Assembly (NCBI GenBank): GCA_964388305.1
Contig: CAYMAA010000006.1
Span: 1-30,201 of the forward strand
Direction: 5' to 3'
Origin: JAJQCI01 sp964388305
GTDB lineage: Bacteria; Bacillota; Clostridia; Lachnospirales; CAG-274
DNA: 30,201 bases
This document shows, in pieces, positions 7,918 to 17,533 of this stretch (position 1 is the stretch's first letter; each line of letters begins with the position of its first letter). The position numbers and the translations under genes were made by a program. Below the pieces are notes generated by a model. That model was not told the origin of the DNA. It was given only the letters and a program-made list of their open reading frames with translations, and searched no databases.

Positions 7918-10900
7918 ATGTCTGTACAGGATTCAGATCAGATTATTTTTGATTCAATAAAAATAGGACTTGCATCTCCCGATAAAATCAGAGAATGGTC
8001 CAGAGGAGAGGTTTTAAAGCCTGAAACAATTAATTACAGAACTTTAAAGCCTGAGGTTGACGGACTTTTTTGTGAGAAGATATTTGGGCCCACAAAGGAC
8101 TGGGAATGTCATTGCGGAAAATACAAGAGAATACGTTATAAGGGCATTGTGTGCGACAGATGCGGTGTTGAGGTTACAAAAAGCAAGGTAAGGCGTGAAA
8201 GAATGGGGCATATTGAGCTTGCGGCGCCGGTATCTCATATATGGTATTTTAAGGGAATACCCAGCAGAATGGGGATTTTGCTGGGCATAAGTCCCAAAAA
8301 GCTTGAAGAGGTGCTTTATTTTGCGGCTTATATTGTGCTTGACCCGGGCAATACGGATTTGGCATATAAGGAAATATTGAGAGAACCTCAATACAGGGAG
8401 GCTTACGACAAATACGGCAACAGCTTTAGAGTAGGTATGGGCGCAGAGGCAATTAAAGAGCTTTTGCAGGCGATTGACCTTGAGGCTGAGGCCGCCGCTC
8501 TTAAAGAGGAGCTTAAAGCAAGCATTAAAAGCTCTTCCAAGCAAAAGAAAGTAAGAATTATTAAAAAGTTGGAGGTCGTAGAGGCATTCAGGACATCCGG
8601 CAACAGACCCGAATGGATGATATTGGACGTTATCCCTGTAATTCCTCCCGATTTAAGACCTATGGTACAGCTTGACGGCGGCAGATTTGCCACAAGCGAC
8701 CTTAATGACCTTTACAGAAGAGTTATTAACAGAAACAACCGTCTTAAAAGGCTTATGGAGCTGCAGGCCCCCGATATTATTGTAAGAAACGAAAAAAGAA
8801 TGTTACAGGAGGCTGTGGATGCGCTTATTGACAACGGCAGAAGAGGCAGAGCCGTTACAGGCCCCGGCAACAGGGATTTAAAGAGCCTTTCCGACCTTTT
8901 AAAGGGCAAGCAGGGAAGATTTCGTCAGAACCTGCTGGGCAAGCGTGTAGACTACTCGGGGCGTTCCGTTATTGTAGTAGGCCCTTCACTTAAAATTTAT
9001 CAGTGCGGTCTTCCTAAGGAAATGGCTATTGAGCTGTTTAAGCCTTTCGTTATGAAAAAGCTTGTTGAAATGGAGCTTGCACACAACATTAAATCCGCAA
9101 AGAGAATGGTTGAAAGATTACAGCCTGAGGTTTGGGACGTGCTTGAAAATGTTATTAAGGAACACCCTGTTATGTTAAACAGAGCGCCAACTCTTCACAG
9201 ACTGGGTATTCAGGCATTTGAGCCTGTTCTTGTTGAGGGTAAGGCGCTGAAGCTTCACCCCTTGGTATGTACCGCTTATAATGCGGATTTTGACGGCGAC
9301 CAGATGGCTATACACGTTCCTCTTTCCGTAGAGGCGCAGGCAGAGTGCCGTTTTCTGCTCCTTTCCCCAAACAATCTTTTAAAACCCTCCGACGGTGAGC
9401 CTGTTACCGTACCCACTCAGGATATGGTACTCGGGATTTATTACCTTACAATGAAACGAGGGGGAGAAAGAAACGAGCAGGGAGATCCCGTACATGTATT
9501 TAAGGACGAAAACGAGGCAAGGCTTGCCTACGATAACCATATTATAACTCTTCAGGAGGCTATAAGGGTAAGAAGAACGCTTAACATTAACGGTGTTGAA
9601 AAATCTCAGATAATTGAAACAACGGTAGGAAGAATTATATTTAATGAAATTATACCTCAGGATCTTGGCTTTGTGGACAGAAGCAGGGAAGAAAATCTGT
9701 TTAAATATGAAATAGACTTCCTTACAACAAAGAAAGAGCTGGGGCAGATTATAAACAAATGTATAAACAGACACCCCTCAACGGAAACCTGCGTTGTTCT
9801 TGATGATATTAAGTCATTGGGTTACAAATATTCCACAAGAGCGGCTCTTACCGTTTCCGTTTCCGATATGAAAATACCCGAAGAAAAGGAAACCATACTT
9901 GCTGAGGGCGACAAAGAGGTTGAAAAGGTTACAAAGCTTTACAGACGAGGCTTAATGACCGATGAAGAACGCCATAACAAGGTTATTAATGTTTGGGAAG
10001 AGGCGGACAAGAAGATTACCGATGCTCTTTTGGCTAACCTTGGTGAATATAATGATATTTATATGATGGCGCACTCGGGAGCGAGAGGCTCTAACAGGCA
10101 GATTAAGCAGCTTGCGGGTATGCGGGGACTTATGGCATCACCTACGGGAGATACTATTGAGCTGCCTATTAAGGCTAACTTCCGTGAAGGACTTTCCGTT
10201 CAGGAATACTTTATTTCCGCCCACGGCGCAAGAAAAGGTCTTTCCGATACGGCTCTCAGAACGGCGGACTCGGGTTATCTTACAAGACGTCTTGTAGATG
10301 TATCGCAGGATATGATTATAAGAGAACACGACTGTGCCGAGGGACTTGATGAAATTCCCGGAATGTGGGTTAGCGCCTTTATGGACGGAAAGGAAACGAT
10401 TGAACCTTTAATTGACAGAATTAAGGGAAGATATGCCGCAAAGGACGTAACTCACCCCGAAACGGGGGAGGTTATTGTTAAGGCTGACGAAATGATAACT
10501 CCCGATAAGGCGGAGGAGATTATTGCGGCAGGCATTGACAGAGTATACATCAGAAACATTCTTTCATGCCATTGCAAAAACGGTGTATGCTCCAAGTGCT
10601 ACGGAGCAAATATGGCATCGGGCAGAATGGTTAGAATAGGCGAGTCTGTCGGTATTATTGCGGCTCAGTCCATTGGTGAGCCGGGTACTCAGCTTACTAT
10701 GAGAACATTCCATACCGGCGGTGTTTCCGGAAACGACCTTACGCAGGGTCTTCCGAGAGTTGAAGAGCTTTTTGAAGCAAGAAAGCCCAAGGGCGTTGCT
10801 ATTATTGCCGAAAGAGGCGGTCACGTTACCGTTACGGACAGCAAAACCCAAAGCAAGGTATTTGTTGAAACCGCCGACGGGCAGACTGACGAATATACCA

Positions 10901-11841
10901 TACCCTACGGTGCAAGAATAAGTGTAATGAATGATACACAAATTGAGGACGGCGAGCCTTTGACAGAGGGCTCTATAGATCCTCACGATATTTTAAGAAT
11001 AAACGGCATTAGAGGTGTGCAGGACTATATACTTAAAGAAGTACAGAGAGTATACAGGCTGCAGGGTGTTGATATTAACGACAAGCACATTGAAATTATT
11101 GTCAGGCAAATGCTTAAACGTGTTAAGGTGGAGGACAGCTCCGACACCAATATGCTGGCAGGCAACTATGCCGACTGGCTTGATTTTGATGAAACGGTTA
11201 ACAGAATTCTTAAGGAAAACTGTGAAACTGCGGCTGAAAACGCTAAATATATAAGCGGCAGCGGCGCAGAGGATATTTTTGTAAACAGTTATCCTGCAGA
11301 CAGAGAGGCTTATAACGAAAATGCAAGCGCTTTAAACGAGAGTATTTTTGAATATAACGAAGCTGTTATGGACAGAGTGACAGGCCCGGGAACGGAGCTT
11401 TTCCCTGCGCATACGGGCAATTTGTTAAGCTACAATGAAAGCGTGGACGTTTACAACGAATATGCCCAATCTAACGGAGAGGAAAAGCTGTTAAAGGCTT
11501 ATACGGGTCTGCCGTCCGGCACAAGAACCCTTCTTGGAATTACAAAGGCATCTCTTGCTACGGATTCCTTCCTTTCGGCGGCATCATTCCAAGAAACAAC
11601 GAGAGTACTTACCGAGGCAGCCATTAAGGGCAAGGTTGATTCCCTTATAGGACTTAAAGAAAATGTTATTATCGGTAAGCTTATTCCCGCAGGCACGGGT
11701 ATGAATACCTACAGAAGGATTGACCTCAAGCTTGTGGATAAGGAAAACGGCGCTGATAAAGATGAGGCTTTGGAAGAAGCGGACGGAAACGATTTGACGG
11801 CGGGAATGGCTGTTGATGAAATTGAAGCTGTTACGGAATAA
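7918..11841 (+). CDS. rpoC: DNA-directed RNA polymerase subunit beta'
   Basis: The protein has 1307 residues and carries the RNA polymerase active site NADFDGDQ (455-462, with its three Mg-binding aspartates). The first zinc site is Cys64, Cys66, Cys79 and Cys82. The second includes CHCKNGVCSKC near 884-894. The trigger-loop region contains MRGLMASPTGDTIELP. The frame extends to an ATG at 7900 overlapping the rpoB stop, but AAAGGAGAGG (7903-7912) lies inside that extension, so ATG 7918 (MSVQDSDQ) is the real start. An insertion of roughly 90 residues between about 1085 and 1201, before LLGITKASLATDSF, is absent from B. subtilis and E. coli beta'. It is co-transcribed with rpoB and ends at a strong terminator. 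Confidence 0.98.
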   Translation: MSVQDSDQIIFDSIKIGLASPDKIREWSRGEVLKPETINYRTLKPEVDGLFCEKIFGPTKDWECHCGKYKRIRYKGIVCDRCGVEVTKSKVRRERMGHIELAAPVSHIWYFKGIPSRMGILLGISPKKLEEVLYFAAYIVLDPGNTDLAYKEILREPQYREAYDKYGNSFRVGMGAEAIKELLQAIDLEAEAAALKEELKASIKSSSKQKKVRIIKKLEVVEAFRTSGNRPEWMILDVIPVIPPDLRPMVQLDGGRFATSDLNDLYRRVINRNNRLKRLMELQAPDIIVRNEKRMLQEAVDALIDNGRRGRAVTGPGNRDLKSLSDLLKGKQGRFRQNLLGKRVDYSGRSVIVVGPSLKIYQCGLPKEMAIELFKPFVMKKLVEMELAHNIKSAKRMVERLQPEVWDVLENVIKEHPVMLNRAPTLHRLGIQAFEPVLVEGKALKLHPLVCTAYNADFDGDQMAIHVPLSVEAQAECRFLLLSPNNLLKPSDGEPVTVPTQDMVLGIYYLTMKRGGERNEQGDPVHVFKDENEARLAYDNHIITLQEAIRVRRTLNINGVEKSQIIETTVGRIIFNEIIPQDLGFVDRSREENLFKYEIDFLTTKKELGQIINKCINRHPSTETCVVLDDIKSLGYKYSTRAALTVSVSDMKIPEEKETILAEGDKEVEKVTKLYRRGLMTDEERHNKVINVWEEADKKITDALLANLGEYNDIYMMAHSGARGSNRQIKQLAGMRGLMASPTGDTIELPIKANFREGLSVQEYFISAHGARKGLSDTALRTADSGYLTRRLVDVSQDMIIREHDCAEGLDEIPGMWVSAFMDGKETIEPLIDRIKGRYAAKDVTHPETGEVIVKADEMITPDKAEEIIAAGIDRVYIRNILSCHCKNGVCSKCYGANMASGRMVRIGESVGIIAAQSIGEPGTQLTMRTFHTGGVSGNDLTQGLPRVEELFEARKPKGVAIIAERGGHVTVTDSKTQSKVFVETADGQTDEYTIPYGARISVMNDTQIEDGEPLTEGSIDPHDILRINGIRGVQDYILKEVQRVYRLQGVDINDKHIEIIVRQMLKRVKVEDSSDTNMLAGNYADWLDFDETVNRILKENCETAAENAKYISGSGAEDIFVNSYPADREAYNENASALNESIFEYNEAVMDRVTGPGTELFPAHTGNLLSYNESVDVYNEYAQSNGEEKLLKAYTGLPSGTRTLLGITKASLATDSFLSAASFQETTRVLTEAAIKGKVDSLIGLKENVIIGKLIPAGTGMNTYRRIDLKLVDKENGADKDEALEEADGNDLTAGMAVDEIEAVTE

Positions 11842-11848
11842 GATATAT

Positions 11849-11884
11849 AATTAGTCCCGAATCCTTCGGGACTAATTATTTTTT
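11849..11884 (+). terminator. Intrinsic terminator of rpoBC
   Basis: AATTAGTCCCGAA (11849-11861) and TTCGGGACTAATT (11865-11877) form a perfect 13-bp stem with a TCC loop, followed by a T-rich tract to 11884. It lies 7 nt after the rpoC stop codon. Confidence 0.92.
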
Positions 11885-11890
11885 AAGGTA

Positions 11891-11919
11891 TTGAAAACTT
11901 CGGGCGGTTATGATAAAAT
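11891..11919 (+). promoter_or_regulatory. Promoter of the O-acyltransferase operon
   Basis: TTGAAA (11891-11896), a 17-bp spacer, and TAAAAT (11914-11919) preceded by TGA, giving an extended -10 (TGnTAAAAT). It sits between the rpoC terminator and the MBOAT gene, so that gene pair is independently transcribed. Confidence 0.75.
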
Positions 11920-11951
11920 ATATTGCATAAGCGCTTGTTTTGGAGGATAAT

Positions 11952-13364
11952 ATGGTTTTCAGCAGTCTTAATTTTTTATTTATTTTTCTGCCTGTTCTTC
12001 TGCCTGTTTACTTTTTGTTTGCGGCAAGGGGCAAAAGGGGCGTTTCCAACATAATACTGCTAATTTTCAGCTTGTTTTTTTACGCTTATTCCACACCGAA
12101 GTTTATTTTTATAATTTTGGCATCTGTTTTAATTAACTGTTTTTCTGCCCTTATAATAGACAGGGCGGACAGAAAGGGCTTGTTTTTGGCAATATGCCTT
12201 GTTTTGAATTTGGGTATTTTGGGGTACTTTAAATATACGGGTTTTGTAATTAAAAATATAAACGAAATTTTTGGTATGGGAATTAACATTCCGGAAATTG
12301 TACTGCCTGTGGGCATTTCCTTTTTTACCTTTCAAGGCTTAAGCTATGTTATTGATGTTTACAGAAATGATGCAAGGGTACAGAAAAACCCTCTTAATGT
12401 GGCTTTATACATTTCGCTTTTTCCTCAGCTTATTGCAGGGCCTATTGTCAGGTACACCACGGTGGAAAAGGAGCTTACAAAACGCAGTGAGAGCTTTGAC
12501 AAAGCTGCCGACGGCCTTTGCAGGTTTTGCTTCGGCTTAGGTAAAAAGGTTATAATCGCAAACAACATTGGAGCGGTGGCTGCTGAGATTATGAGCATAA
12601 ACTATTCCCTACACAGTGTTTTGCTGACGTGGCTGGGGGTTATTGCCTATACTTTGCAGATTTATTTTGATTTTTCGGGATATTCCGATATGGCTATCGG
12701 CTTGGGAAAGGTGTTTGGCTTTAATTTTCCCGAGAACTTCAACTATCCTTACATTTCAAAATCCATTACGGAGTTTTGGAGAAGGTGGCATATTTCTCTT
12801 TCCGCATGGTTTAGGGATTATGTATATATACCCCTTGGGGGAAACAGAGTCGGGTTATTAAAGCAAATAAGAAATATTATGGTTGTTTGGCTGCTTACGG
12901 GTTTATGGCACGGCGCAGCGTGGAATTTTATATTCTGGGGTTTATATTTCGGTGTTTTGCTTTTGCTTGAAAAGTTTGTTTACGGAAAGGCGCTTGAAGG
13001 CATGCCCTCAATTATAAAACACATATATGCCCTTATTTTTATTATTACAGGCTGGGGGATATTTTCCGCAGCAGGCTTAGGGGATATGGTAAACACGCTT
13101 AAGGATATGTTTTTGCTGAACAACATACCTTTAATAAGCAACGAGGCAATTTATTATATTATTGAGTACAAGGCGGAGTTTATTATTGCAATTATTGCGT
13201 CATTGCCTGTTAAAAATATTTTTTTGGCATTTGAAAGCAACGCAGAGGGTTATGAATGGGCGTTTTTAATTTGCAAAAGGCTTTTCGCATTGGCTGTTTT
13301 GGTATTAAGCGTGGTTTATCTTGTAAACTCCTCGTTTAATCCCTTTATATACTTTAGATTTTAG
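11952..13364 (+). CDS. MBOAT-family membrane O-acyltransferase (AlgI/DltB-like)
   Basis: This is a polytopic membrane protein of 470 residues. MBOAT proteins of the AlgI type move an acyl group, usually acetyl, across the membrane for esterification of a surface polymer. Signatures are FDFSGYSDMAIG, the FWRRWHISLSAWFRDYVYIP stretch with His280, and GLWHGAAWNF with His320, the expected catalytic histidine. Hydrophobic segments run along the whole length, beginning at FLFIFLPVLLPVYFLF. A TTG at 11940 extends the frame, but it lies at the Shine-Dalgarno TGGAGGAT, so ATG 11952 is chosen. The stop is 9 nt from the next gene, a DHHW protein, its usual partner. The polymer modified here is unknown; wall polysaccharide or teichoic acid is plausible. 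Confidence 0.93.
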   Translation: MVFSSLNFLFIFLPVLLPVYFLFAARGKRGVSNIILLIFSLFFYAYSTPKFIFIILASVLINCFSALIIDRADRKGLFLAICLVLNLGILGYFKYTGFVIKNINEIFGMGINIPEIVLPVGISFFTFQGLSYVIDVYRNDARVQKNPLNVALYISLFPQLIAGPIVRYTTVEKELTKRSESFDKAADGLCRFCFGLGKKVIIANNIGAVAAEIMSINYSLHSVLLTWLGVIAYTLQIYFDFSGYSDMAIGLGKVFGFNFPENFNYPYISKSITEFWRRWHISLSAWFRDYVYIPLGGNRVGLLKQIRNIMVVWLLTGLWHGAAWNFIFWGLYFGVLLLLEKFVYGKALEGMPSIIKHIYALIFIITGWGIFSAAGLGDMVNTLKDMFLLNNIPLISNEAIYYIIEYKAEFIIAIIASLPVKNIFLAFESNAEGYEWAFLICKRLFALAVLVLSVVYLVNSSFNPFIYFRF

Positions 13365-13373
13365 GGTGGTTTT

Positions 13374-14567
13374 ATGAAAAGGCTTATCAATATTATATTT
13401 ATTTGTATATTTGTATTATTTATTGCCGCAACACCTGTTTACACGCTGTTTTCAAAAAAACCCGATATGCTGTTTTACGAAAACAGGAGTTTGGCAACAT
13501 TTCCCGAGCTGAGCTTTGAGTCCTTATGGAGCGGATATTATTTTGCTCAAATAGAGAATTATTTTTCGGACGTATTTCCTTTCAGAGATGATATTATGAG
13601 GGAAAGGGTGCGGTTTGACGGAAGTGTGCTTAAAAAACCTGTTGTAAATGATATTGTTATACAGGGCGAAGGCGAGCCTTTACTGCCCGGAATGACGGTT
13701 AAGCCATGCTTTAAGGAGCAGCTTAAAACGGACTGTTCCGTTATGGCGGACAGGGTGGCTGCTTTAAATAATGCCGTTAATGAAAACGGCGGACGTTTTT
13801 ATTATGTCGGCTTGCCTGAGCAGTATTCTTATTTTAACGACAGATTTCCCAAATATATATTTAATAACAGTGAAAATTTGCAGGCGGTTTCCGAGTTGTT
13901 TTTTAATGCGCTTGATGAAAGAAGCATTGATTATATTAATATGAAAGATGTTTTTGAAAAGGAAAACAAGCCGGAGGAATATTATTCTTTTATAGACCAT
14001 CATTTTACTTATTACGGGGCATTCAGAACATACGAGGAGATTATCGACAGAGTAAACGGTGATTTGGGATATGGCTTGCACAAGCTGAAAGAGGGAGAGG
14101 ACTTTAATTTTAAGGCATTGGAAAATCCTTATATGGGTTCCCGAAACAGAAAGCTTATGGGAGGATATGATTTTGACGAGAAGCTTGTTATTGCGGATTA
14201 TATTAACAGAGTGCCTTTTGCAAGGAGCGACAACGGGGGCGAGCCTAATTCGGTGCTTTTCAGCTATCCCTCTGATGTTAATGAGGCTGTTACTTATACA
14301 ACCTATATGAGCGGCGATATGGGAGAAACGGTTTTGAAAACAAACAGAAGCGGACTTCCCAACCTGCTTATTATAGGGGACTCCTTTACTAATGCCATAG
14401 AAACGCTTATTTATACGGATTTTAACGAAATGCGAAGCCTGGACTACAGGTATTACGATAAAAAGACAATGACGGAATATATTAATGAGTACAAACCCGA
14501 TGTGGCGCTTATGATAAGAGATGACACCAACTATTTGGAATTTGGCGAAAACGGGGATATTAAATAA
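13374..14567 (+). CDS. DHHW-family (AlgJ/AlgX-like) putative O-acetyltransferase partner
   Basis: The protein has 397 residues with one N-terminal membrane anchor (about residues 4-24) and an extracytoplasmic domain. It shows the family features ENRSLATFPELS near the N-terminus, Asp208-His209-His210-Phe211 in FIDHHFTYYGAF, and GDSF with Asp336-Ser337, resembling the block I serine of SGNH-type esterases. Such proteins receive the acyl group exported by an MBOAT partner and place it on an extracellular glycan. The gene follows the MBOAT gene by 9 nt with GGGTGG as ribosome binding site, and the pair ends at a terminator. The last W of the DHHW name motif is F here, a common variant. The acceptor is unknown. 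Confidence 0.85.
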   Translation: MKRLINIIFICIFVLFIAATPVYTLFSKKPDMLFYENRSLATFPELSFESLWSGYYFAQIENYFSDVFPFRDDIMRERVRFDGSVLKKPVVNDIVIQGEGEPLLPGMTVKPCFKEQLKTDCSVMADRVAALNNAVNENGGRFYYVGLPEQYSYFNDRFPKYIFNNSENLQAVSELFFNALDERSIDYINMKDVFEKENKPEEYYSFIDHHFTYYGAFRTYEEIIDRVNGDLGYGLHKLKEGEDFNFKALENPYMGSRNRKLMGGYDFDEKLVIADYINRVPFARSDNGGEPNSVLFSYPSDVNEAVTYTTYMSGDMGETVLKTNRSGLPNLLIIGDSFTNAIETLIYTDFNEMRSLDYRYYDKKTMTEYINEYKPDVALMIRDDTNYLEFGENGDIK

Positions 14568-14571
14568 AGCC

Positions 14572-14600
14572 GGCGGTACATTTTTTTGTGCCGCCTTTTT
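14572..14600 (+). terminator. Intrinsic terminator of the O-acyltransferase operon
   Basis: GGCGGTACA (14572-14580) pairs with TGTGCCGCC (14587-14595), 9 bp with one G-U pair and a six-T loop, followed by TTTTT. It starts 5 nt after the DHHW gene stop. Confidence 0.92.
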
Positions 14601-14638
14601 GCGTTGGCTTACATAATAAATATTTAATAAAAAAATTG

Positions 14639-14667
14639 TTTATTTTTTGCGGAGAGTGGTGTATAAT
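14639..14667 (+). promoter_or_regulatory. Promoter of the LTA-synthase-family gene
   Basis: A perfect TATAAT (14662-14667) has a weak TTTATT (14639-14644) 17 bp upstream; TTGTTT at 14636-14641 is an alternative with 20-bp spacing. It lies between the preceding terminator and the gene start. Confidence 0.6.
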
Positions 14668-14728
14668 TAATTGACCGGTGCTTTCTACACTTTAAAACAG
14701 ACGATTTTTGCAATTCGGAGGGTTTTTA

Positions 14729-17488
14729 ATGAGCTTTGCAAATATAAAAAACAATAAAAGATTATTGCATATGGTTTTAATGGGGTTATTACTGCCAGCA
14801 ATAGGCTTTTTGGTTATATTTTTATATACAAAAATTGAATATACGGGCTGCAGGCAGACTGATATTTCCGCTGAGGAATTTTTGGAAAACAGCAGGTTAG
14901 AGGGTATGAACAAGGCTGACGGGAACATTGTTTCCGTTACGGAAAAGGACGGATGTATAAGCTATGGCGGAGATGAAGCCGAGACGCTTCAAAACATAGT
15001 TATAAATATAGAGGATCTTTGCGATGACTACAACGGCTCCGATATATATGTAGTGTTTAAGAACGGTGAAGAAAAGCATTACATTAAGGAGTTTGCCGTA
15101 GGCAGGAATACTTTAAATCTTAAAAATCCTTTAAGAAATGTTGAGAGCATAAGGTTTCAGCTTTTAAGAAATGTTGGTCAAACATGCAAAATAGGCCCGG
15201 TTACATTTAACAGCGCAGGTATGGCGTCCGCAAGGCGGTGGAACGAGGTGGGAGAGCTTTATTTAAGGTTTTTAATTGTCACCGTGCTTTTGCTTATTAA
15301 TATAGGCGCTGTTATTTTGGGCAGCAAAAAGCCTTTTAAAGCCGAAAGCAAGGTTATGAGCTTTTTAAACAGGCACTACGGTACCGTTATGGCAATTTTA
15401 ATATTTTGCGTTTTTCAGCTTTGTTTTTTGGCGGGACTTGGCGCTTTGGCGGCATCCGCAATATTTGGGTATTATATAGGAAGCAATCTTTTGGCGCATG
15501 GGGAAAGAACAAGGTTTGGAGCAATGGTTTGCGGCGGATTTTTTGCGGTTACGGCAATTTTTGCGTGGTGTATTTATCCCGATGTAAGCATTGCCAAGCT
15601 TTTTTGGAGAACAGACGCACAAAACGGACTGAGAATGTTTATTTGCATTATAGCGGGCATTATTATGGGTGTTTGCTGTATTGCGTATTTTGGCAGAAAA
15701 GAGGAAGGCTTTATTGAAATGAACTGCCGCAGGCTTTTGGGTATTGGGCTGAATGTGGCGGTTATTGCCTTTATGACAATTTCTCTTGAGGTTTTGGCAA
15801 AAATATTTTTTGAAAAGGTTGGCTTTTTCGGCGCAGTAAGAGAGGTTGTTACATTCAGAGCCATAGTTTTAAGCATTTTTTTAACGGCTATTATATATTA
15901 TTTTTTAAAGAGCCTTTTAGGAGCCGTTGTTGGCATATTTTTTGACGGATTGTTTTTTCTGTTTATATTTACGGGTAATTTTGTTAAGCTCAGGTTTCAC
16001 GATTCCACATTTAAGCCTCTGGATATTTTGCAGATAAATGATTTTTTGGGTATTGTATACAGGTATTTGCCGAAAATTCTTGTTATACTTATGGTTATTT
16101 TTATTGTTATAATGCTTACCCTTTTGGCATACAAAAAGCGTAAATATATAAAGGAGCATAAGCCTAATTTGGTTATGGCGGCGGTTTGCTTATATATGAT
16201 TGTTACCATGGCCGGAAAGATTAACGCAAACAAGTTTTACAGCATGGGTATTAATTTTAACAACGCATGGAGAGGCACAAAGGAAAACGTATACGAGCAG
16301 GGTATTGTATGCAACAGCTATATTGAATTTGCCAAAATTACCAAAATTATACCAAAGGCTGATGAAAAATACAGTAAGGAATATATGCGGGAGCTTAAAG
16401 CGGATTTTGACGCTTTGGACAGCGGAAATGTTAGCGACATAAAGCCAAATGTTATTGTTATTATGGAAGAGTCCCTTTTTGACATAACAAGGGTGCCTGA
16501 GGTTGAGCTGAGTATGGACGTTACCGAGAATATGCACAAATATTTTAAGGCAAACACCATATCTCCAAAATACGGCGGAGGTACCGCATCGGTTGAGTTT
16601 GAGGCTCTTACGGGTATGAGCAATTATTATTTTCTGGACAATATTGTGCCTTATATTACCTATTGGAACAGCGGCAAGGAAGCCATACCCGGCATTGTGG
16701 ACGAGTTTAACGCAAGCGGATATGAAACAACTGCCATACACCCCAATGACGGAGGCGCATACAACAGAGATATGATATATAACAGTATGCACTTTGACAG
16801 GTTTTTGGACAGTGACGATATGGACTTTAAGCGTGAGAATTTGGCAGATGACGGGTTTTTTAAGGACAGCGCATTGTTTGACGTTATTAAAACTCAGTTT
16901 GAGTCTTCCGACGAGCCGCAGTTTATATTTACCGTTACAATAGAAAATCATACAATGCACAAGGGCAAGTATGACGAAACGGAGGTTAAGGTTAAGGCTG
17001 ACGGGGTTTCCGAGGAGGAGAGAAATGCCTTTGAGCAATACAGCCAAGGTGTTCTGGACTGTGACAGATTTTTGGGAGAAATGGTTGATTTGGTTGAAAA
17101 CGCAAAAAGACCTACCATATTATATGTATGGGGAGATCATTTACCGCCGCTTAGCGGATTTAACACATTAGGCTTTTTAAAGGACAAATACAACAAATAT
17201 ACCACTCCTTTAATGGCATACTCCAACTACAAAAGCATTGAGATTGGGCAGGAGTACATTACTCCCAATCAGCTTGCTCCTCAAATTTTAAGAGATGCGG
17301 AAATTAAGCACAGCTCTTATTTTGACTATATTTATTCTCTAAGAAAAAAATTCCCCGTAATTCAGAAGGAATTTGTGGAGGATACGGAGGCGGAGGAGCT
17401 TAACACATACAGTATGGTGCAGTATGATATGCTGTTTGGGGAAAAGTATCTGACGGACGGAAAGCCTGCGGGAGATGGGCAGACTTAG
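14729..17488 (+). CDS. LTA synthase family protein (membrane phosphoglycerol transferase / sulfatase fold)
   Basis: The protein has 919 residues. A first membrane helix (about 14-35) is followed by an extracytoplasmic segment of about 120 residues that looks beta-rich, then roughly nine hydrophobic helices (about 175-495). An extracellular alkaline-phosphatase/sulfatase-like domain follows (about 574-860). Catalytic and metal-site features of LtaS-type enzymes are visible: NVIVIMEES (Glu near 580), GGGTASVEFEALTG with the candidate nucleophile Thr619, TIENHTMH, and WGDH with Asp803-His804. These enzymes transfer glycerol phosphate from phosphatidylglycerol to lipoteichoic acid or other glycans. 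The larger N-terminal part is unlike the five-helix S. aureus LtaS, so substrate identity is open. CGGAGGG at 14716-14722 selects ATG 14729 over an upstream TTG at 14708. The gene appears monocistronic, next to an O-acylation operon. Confidence 0.9.
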   Translation: MSFANIKNNKRLLHMVLMGLLLPAIGFLVIFLYTKIEYTGCRQTDISAEEFLENSRLEGMNKADGNIVSVTEKDGCISYGGDEAETLQNIVINIEDLCDDYNGSDIYVVFKNGEEKHYIKEFAVGRNTLNLKNPLRNVESIRFQLLRNVGQTCKIGPVTFNSAGMASARRWNEVGELYLRFLIVTVLLLINIGAVILGSKKPFKAESKVMSFLNRHYGTVMAILIFCVFQLCFLAGLGALAASAIFGYYIGSNLLAHGERTRFGAMVCGGFFAVTAIFAWCIYPDVSIAKLFWRTDAQNGLRMFICIIAGIIMGVCCIAYFGRKEEGFIEMNCRRLLGIGLNVAVIAFMTISLEVLAKIFFEKVGFFGAVREVVTFRAIVLSIFLTAIIYYFLKSLLGAVVGIFFDGLFFLFIFTGNFVKLRFHDSTFKPLDILQINDFLGIVYRYLPKILVILMVIFIVIMLTLLAYKKRKYIKEHKPNLVMAAVCLYMIVTMAGKINANKFYSMGINFNNAWRGTKENVYEQGIVCNSYIEFAKITKIIPKADEKYSKEYMRELKADFDALDSGNVSDIKPNVIVIMEESLFDITRVPEVELSMDVTENMHKYFKANTISPKYGGGTASVEFEALTGMSNYYFLDNIVPYITYWNSGKEAIPGIVDEFNASGYETTAIHPNDGGAYNRDMIYNSMHFDRFLDSDDMDFKRENLADDGFFKDSALFDVIKTQFESSDEPQFIFTVTIENHTMHKGKYDETEVKVKADGVSEEERNAFEQYSQGVLDCDRFLGEMVDLVENAKRPTILYVWGDHLPPLSGFNTLGFLKDKYNKYTTPLMAYSNYKSIEIGQEYITPNQLAPQILRDAEIKHSSYFDYIYSLRKKFPVIQKEFVEDTEAEELNTYSMVQYDMLFGEKYLTDGKPAGDGQT

Positions 17489-17533
17489 GAAAAACGATAA
17501 AATATTCTGTTTTATTTATTTCCAAAAAAGGTC

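Noticed and set aside
16190..17047. Minus-strand open frame of 285 codons within the LTA-synthase-family gene
   Set aside because: It is antisense to the catalytic sulfatase-like domain, with no promoter or ribosome binding site of its own seen.
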